This document shows, piece by piece, positions 60,874 through 64,000 of a stretch of DNA of 64,000 bases. The first letter of the stretch is position 1, and every line of letters begins with the position of its first letter. Below the pieces are notes generated by a model, which was given only the letters and a program-made list of their open reading frames with translations, searched no databases and had not been told where the DNA came from. The DNA lies in the NCBI GenBank assembly GCA_017412245.1, contig JAFPYI010000016.1, forward strand, positions 1 to 64,000, written 5' to 3'. Origin of the DNA: Paludibacteraceae bacterium. GTDB lineage: Bacteria; Bacteroidota; Bacteroidia; Bacteroidales; Paludibacteraceae. Both the position numbers and the translations under genes were made by a program.

Positions 60874-62295
60874 ATGAAAAGAATCATTTCAGTATTATTG
60901 GCTTCACTCATTGTAATGCCAATTTTTGCAGCTAAAATTAAACACGCTTTGGTTTTTGAAGACCCAGAAGCGTATTCTTGCGTATTCATCAACGTTGCGA
61001 CAGCAGGTACAAAAAACGTGAAAGTATCTGGTGTAGGCAAGAAAAAAGATGCTGCTATCGAGAGAGCAGGTATGAATGCAATCCATGCAGCAATATTTCA
61101 AGGAATTCCTGGGGGAAATAATGGTCAACCGACCCCTGCTCTTTATCCGTCTACTCAACCGTCTGCAGATCATATGCAGTATTTTGATGATTTCTTTAAT
61201 AGCGGACAATATACTAATTATCTCACTCAAGTAGCAAATCCTTCAGGAAAAGATATGAGTGAAGTTAAGGGAGGTATAAAAGTTAAAGTAGAGATTCAAG
61301 TACAGTTTGATAAACTTAGAAATGACCTTGTTGCAGCAGGTATTATTAAGGGAGTTGCTGATGCCATAGAAGGTGCTCAAAAACCCGCAATTATGATTTT
61401 CCCTGATGCGGATTGGTGTAAAGCGAATCATTATGTTATGAACGATGATCCCGAAACTGTTGATTACAATAAAGCACTTGCTGATGTTAACATGAAAGAT
61501 CTTATCAACGAGTTTACTAACTTTATGGCAAATGTGGCAAAATACGACCAAGTTAAAGATCTCGCCGCTGTGCTGAAAGACTATAGAGGCGAAAAGGCAT
61601 GGGATGCCGCTGATGAAATTGACGATGGAGAAGGTTCTGCAGGAGGTGTTCGAGAAATGCTGGCTTCAGCAGCAAGTGCTGATTTTGAGATTGAATTCTA
61701 TCCGGAGACGCGCTTCGATGCGGGCAAACAATATGTTGTATTCCGTATCAAAGCAACTGATGTTAGTACTAGCAAATCTTTCTACGCCATTTCGGCACAA
61801 GGAACTGCAACCTATGGTAGTGGACAAATGGTAAACCAACTCAAGGAAGCCATTCTTAGTGTAAAAGACGAATTCTTAGGAGCATTGCAGCAAAAATTTG
61901 CTAAAATGGGAGAACAAGGACGAGAAGTTCGAATCACCTTAAAGCGCAAAGAAAGTTGTCCAATTAACTTTGCTAAGCGTTACGATGGCGCACCTCTCTC
62001 TGAATATATAGAAGATTGGATTCAAACAAAAGTACAAACTCCAGGATTTACTGCGGGAAAGAACACTGCCAACAAACTAAGTTATGAGCAGATTTTTATT
62101 CCCTTATATAAAGAGAAAAAGAATCGTATAACTAAGCAAGTTGAGAGAAGAGCGCAAAGTGCTGCTGATTTCGCCACGGAACTTGCAGATTTTATTACAG
62201 AGACAACAGGACAACCTTGCCGAGTAGATGGACGAAGTATGGGACATGCAGTCATTACACTTGGACAAGATGACTCGCTTTCAGAAGACGAATAA
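60874..62295 (+). CDS. Secreted protein with LPP20-like domain (DUF6175-like)
   Basis: From ATG 60874 (signal MKRIISVLLASLIVMPIFA) the protein is 473 residues. The N-terminal domain (VKVSGVGKKKDAAIERAGMN, YFDDFFNSGQYTNYL, LRNDLVAAGIIKG) is homologous to the lipoprotein at 58423. A second domain from about 180 starts IMIFPDADWCKANHYVMNDD, which resembles a Bacteroidota domain of unknown function (perhaps DUF6175, from memory). The rest is alpha/beta with no catalytic motif. The C-terminus is acidic (DDSLSEDE). It is probably periplasmic. Confidence 0.65.
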   Translation: MKRIISVLLASLIVMPIFAAKIKHALVFEDPEAYSCVFINVATAGTKNVKVSGVGKKKDAAIERAGMNAIHAAIFQGIPGGNNGQPTPALYPSTQPSADHMQYFDDFFNSGQYTNYLTQVANPSGKDMSEVKGGIKVKVEIQVQFDKLRNDLVAAGIIKGVADAIEGAQKPAIMIFPDADWCKANHYVMNDDPETVDYNKALADVNMKDLINEFTNFMANVAKYDQVKDLAAVLKDYRGEKAWDAADEIDDGEGSAGGVREMLASAASADFEIEFYPETRFDAGKQYVVFRIKATDVSTSKSFYAISAQGTATYGSGQMVNQLKEAILSVKDEFLGALQQKFAKMGEQGREVRITLKRKESCPINFAKRYDGAPLSEYIEDWIQTKVQTPGFTAGKNTANKLSYEQIFIPLYKEKKNRITKQVERRAQSAADFATELADFITETTGQPCRVDGRSMGHAVITLGQDDSLSEDE

Positions 62296-62313
62296 CAAAT
62301 AAATACTTTCTTT

Positions 62314-63270
62314 ATGAAAAAATGTATTATACTGGTCATTGCTTGTCTTATGGCAAGCATAACCTTTGCGCAAGAACAAATTCAAACCATGGATGATGCT
62401 GCGCGTATAGCGCTATCTGCATACATGGATCCTTCTTCCTCTATTCCAAATAATGCGAAGAAGACACTAAAAGATCGTATGCAGAAGATTATCACAAAGA
62501 ATGGTATGGGGTCTGCCAAGAATACTCGGTTTATTATGACCGCTAATATTCGTGAACTCAACTTGGAAAAAAGTGAGACGGCTCCGGTTATTTACATTTA
62601 TAATTTAGAGGTAAACCTCTACATCGGAGATGGAATAGACGGGACTTTATTTTCTAGTTGCTCTGTAGAAGTAAATGCTGCTGGGGATTCAAAAGATAAA
62701 GCCTATATGGCTGCTTTAAAGAAAATTAAAGCATCTGACCCTCAGTATCAGACATTTATTAATGAAGGGAAAAAGAAAATAGTGGATTATTATACCGCGA
62801 AGTGTGACTTTATCATAACTCAAGCTCAAACCAAAGCAAAGAACCAAGATTTTGATGCCGCCATTGCAGAATTGATGCAAGTTCCCGATGTGTGCAAAGA
62901 GTGCTATGATAAATGTATGGCAGCAGCTCAACCTATCTATCAAGAGAAGATTAATCAAGAAGGAGCAAAGTTATTAGCCGAGGCTCGTGGTGTATGGTCT
63001 GCAGGACAAGATGTAGCTGCAGCAGAAGCGGCAGCAGCTATCTTGGCGCAGGTCAATCCTCAATCTTCCGCTTTCGCTGGAGCAGAATCGTTAAATGCTG
63101 AAATGGCTAAACGAGTAAAGGAACTCGACAAACGTGAGTGGGATTTTATGCTCAAACAGCAACAAGATGAGGTCGACCTTGAGAAAGCTTCTATAAAAGC
63201 AATCCGCGATATCGGTGTAGCATATGGAGAGAATCAACAACCCACAACATATAATGTTGTCTGGTGGTAA
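62314..63270 (+). CDS. Secreted protein, last gene of envelope operon
   Basis: The 318-residue protein has a signal peptide (ILVIACLMASITFA). The N-terminal domain (MQKIITKNGMGSAKNTRFIM, IYNLEVNLYIGDGIDGTLFS) resembles CsgG/FlgO-like periplasmic domains in style. A Cys-containing helical segment (VPDVCKECYDKCMAAAQPIY) follows, then Ala-rich helices (AAEAAAAILAQVNPQ) that look like TPR/coiled coil. No enzyme motif. It closes the operon before a strong hairpin. Confidence 0.65.
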   Translation: MKKCIILVIACLMASITFAQEQIQTMDDAARIALSAYMDPSSSIPNNAKKTLKDRMQKIITKNGMGSAKNTRFIMTANIRELNLEKSETAPVIYIYNLEVNLYIGDGIDGTLFSSCSVEVNAAGDSKDKAYMAALKKIKASDPQYQTFINEGKKKIVDYYTAKCDFIITQAQTKAKNQDFDAAIAELMQVPDVCKECYDKCMAAAQPIYQEKINQEGAKLLAEARGVWSAGQDVAAAEAAAAILAQVNPQSSAFAGAESLNAEMAKRVKELDKREWDFMLKQQQDEVDLEKASIKAIRDIGVAYGENQQPTTYNVVWW

Positions 63271-63316
63271 TTTAGACATGTGATTATTCAATATGTTGTA
63301 AAGGATAAACGAAAGA

Positions 63317-63346
63317 GCAGGCGGGCACAGATTGAGTTGCCCGCCT
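63317..63346 (+). terminator. Hairpin after envelope operon
   Basis: CAGGCGGGCA (63317-63326), ten-base loop, TGCCCGCCTG (63337-63346). The stem is perfect and GC-rich, but no T run follows, so it may act with Rho or as an mRNA-stabilising structure. Confidence 0.6.
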
Positions 63347-63626
63347 GATTGCGTTTGAGGGGGAGTCTTAATAATAGAAAACTTTCGCATCTGATTCAAG
63401 TAATGTCCTTATTCTGAAACGATTACCCAACGATTAAATGAGCCAAGAAAGTTCATTCAAATCATTGAAGGACCTCGTCAGGCTTGCATACTTTCCAAGA
63501 TTTGTTTCATCCCCATCGGTCGGTATTGGTTGGCGAAGAAGGTATTCCTGTTGAGATTTTCCTTAAATCAGATTTGAAAGAGTTGTTTTTTGTAATAGAA
63601 TCCCCCTCAACCCTCAACATAAAATC

Positions 63627-63689
63627 ATGGCTAACTTCATCCTCCGCGGCGACAAGACCTATAATTCGGAAGGCGCAGAGGTAAAGTGA
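63627..63689 (+). pseudogene. Orphan C-terminal tag fragment
   Basis: ATG plus 19 codons gives MANFILRGDKTYNSEGAEVK and a stop. ILRGDKTYNSEGAEVK aligns with the end of the C10 protease (IIRDGKTYNVLGIEV and Arg). No signal peptide or upstream domain is in frame, since a stop lies at 63564-63566. It is best read as a remnant of a tagged secreted protein, or a very small gene. Confidence 0.35.
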
Positions 63690-63717
63690 AGTACCAAGTG
63701 ACGAAGTACTAAGAATG

Positions 63718-63749
63718 CACACGGGCGACTCTCATGAGCCGCCCGTGTG
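63718..63749. terminator. GC-rich hairpin
   Basis: CACACGGGCG (63718-63727) pairs with CGCCCGTGTG (63740-63749) around a 12-base loop that itself contains CTCATGAG. Confidence 0.55.
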
Positions 63750-63836
63750 TAGCGTATATCGTGTGGTGTATATTCGGATTGTGCGTGAGGGTCAGGCCAT
63801 TTCCTGCAGCAAATTTTCTGCACGGCGGAGGGCAAC

Positions 63837-64000
63837 GTGGATATTCGGACATATATTGTCCGGATTCATCATTTGCTTAATGCAGCTATTGAGTATGCAG
63901 AAGCTAAGGGTTATGAGATCTATTGGAATGCCAAATTCGGGCATCGCTGTAACGAGCAAGCCGCCAAGCAAATCAAGAATATTCTATCAATTTGTGGCTA
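63837..64000 (+). CDS. Possible partial ORF running off the window
   Basis: From a GTG at 63837 the frame stays open to the edge: VDIRTYIVRIHHLLNAAIEY, AEAKGYEIYWNAKFGH and on. The residue usage (amphipathic helix, aromatic strand) looks protein-like, but there is no promoter and the start is uncertain, with no ATG. An in-frame stop lies upstream at about 63786. No family is recognised; treat as a candidate only. Confidence 0.3.
   Translation, partial: MDIRTYIVRIHHLLNAAIEYAEAKGYEIYWNAKFGHRCNEQAAKQIKNILSICG

Larger units (their letters stand above)
63271..64000. other. Non-coding right end with hairpins and repeats
   Basis: Apart from the small features listed separately, 63347-63600 and 63750-63830 show nothing recognisable. 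A text-like repeat (AAGTACCAAGTGACGAAGTA, 63689-63710) follows the orphan tag. The short forward frame 63484-63684 has no family signature and is treated as chance. Confidence 0.5.

Noticed and set aside
63484..63684. Forward 66-residue ORF near the right end
   Set aside because: No signal, promoter or recognisable domain, and it overlaps the orphan tag in another frame.
1..64000. tRNA, rRNA, CRISPR arrays and riboswitches
   Set aside because: Both strands were read for T-loop patterns, regular spacers and FMN, TPP or cobalamin elements; none was convincing by eye, though a covariance search would be decisive.

Overview
The window reads as a chromosomal stretch of a Bacteroidales (Bacteroidota) bacterium. 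The sequence signs are promoters of the Bacteroidota type (TTTG, then 20 bases, then TAnnTTTG) in front of most transcription units, few recognisable Shine-Dalgarno sites, many Bacteroidota lipoproteins, a canonical type IX secretion C-terminal domain on one protease, and gene families typical of the phylum (Wzi, DUF4292, DUF4861, ORF6N, Bacteroidota-style LepB and U32 protein). A plant-fibre gut or rumen habitat is an inference from a pectinesterase, a GH28 polygalacturonase and a DUF4861 protein. No rRNA, tRNA, CRISPR array, transposase or prophage was seen.

Layout. 1-6.4 kb: a repeat block, a secreted C10 cysteine protease, a lipid kinase, a lipoprotein and a secreted C1A cysteine protease. 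6.4-14.5 kb: tightly overlapping genes on the plus strand (dUTPase, TPR protein, DUF4292 lipoprotein, EnvC-like protein, FKBP lipoprotein, Rieske-like lipoprotein, a shortened RimM, an rRNA/tRNA methyltransferase, a U32 protein split in two, pectinesterase), closed by a strong terminator. 14.6-30.2 kb: dapB, lepB, wbqC-like, ilvE, a POT transporter, rsmI, two flippases, riboflavin synthase, two related FKBP proteins, truA, GH28, DUF4861. 30.2-33.0 kb (minus): a secreted M6 metalloprotease unit. 33.0-33.8 kb: non-coding DNA with a hairpin element. 33.8-42.2 kb (plus): ORF6N protein, a large secreted protein, a small lipoprotein, grpE, a four-helix-bundle gene, dnaJ and a TonB-receptor-like barrel. 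42.2-53.0 kb (minus): surface polysaccharide and envelope genes (ligase, GT2-kinase fusion, GT2, Wzi, Kelch lipoprotein, lptB), exonuclease III, a second M6 protease preceded by a stand-alone propeptide-like protein, then mlaF/mlaE. 53.1-58 kb: ABC ATPase, ruvB, an HTH-like protein, a membrane Ser/Thr kinase and an AAA ATPase. 58.0-63.3 kb: an uncharacterised envelope operon of four secreted proteins. 63.3-64 kb: mostly non-coding, with hairpins, an orphan C-terminal tag and an ORF running off the end.

Three themes stand out. First, four secreted proteins share a short C-terminal tag (K, hydrophobic pair, RDGQ, hydrophobics, then YNVLG-like) distinct from the classical T9SS domain of the C1A protease. 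Second, the second M6 protease has a coupled upstream gene that looks like a free M6 propeptide, recalling protease/propeptide-like inhibitor pairs. Third, the 58-63 kb operon encodes two homologous LPP20-like proteins, a barrel protein with a FlgT-like segment and a fourth secreted protein, in a region with no flagellar genes.

A recurring oddity is that heptanucleotide and text-like intergenic repeats appear to invade coding ends: they supply N-termini (TPR protein, EnvC-like protein), an internal insertion (DapB) and a C-terminal extension (142-residue protein).
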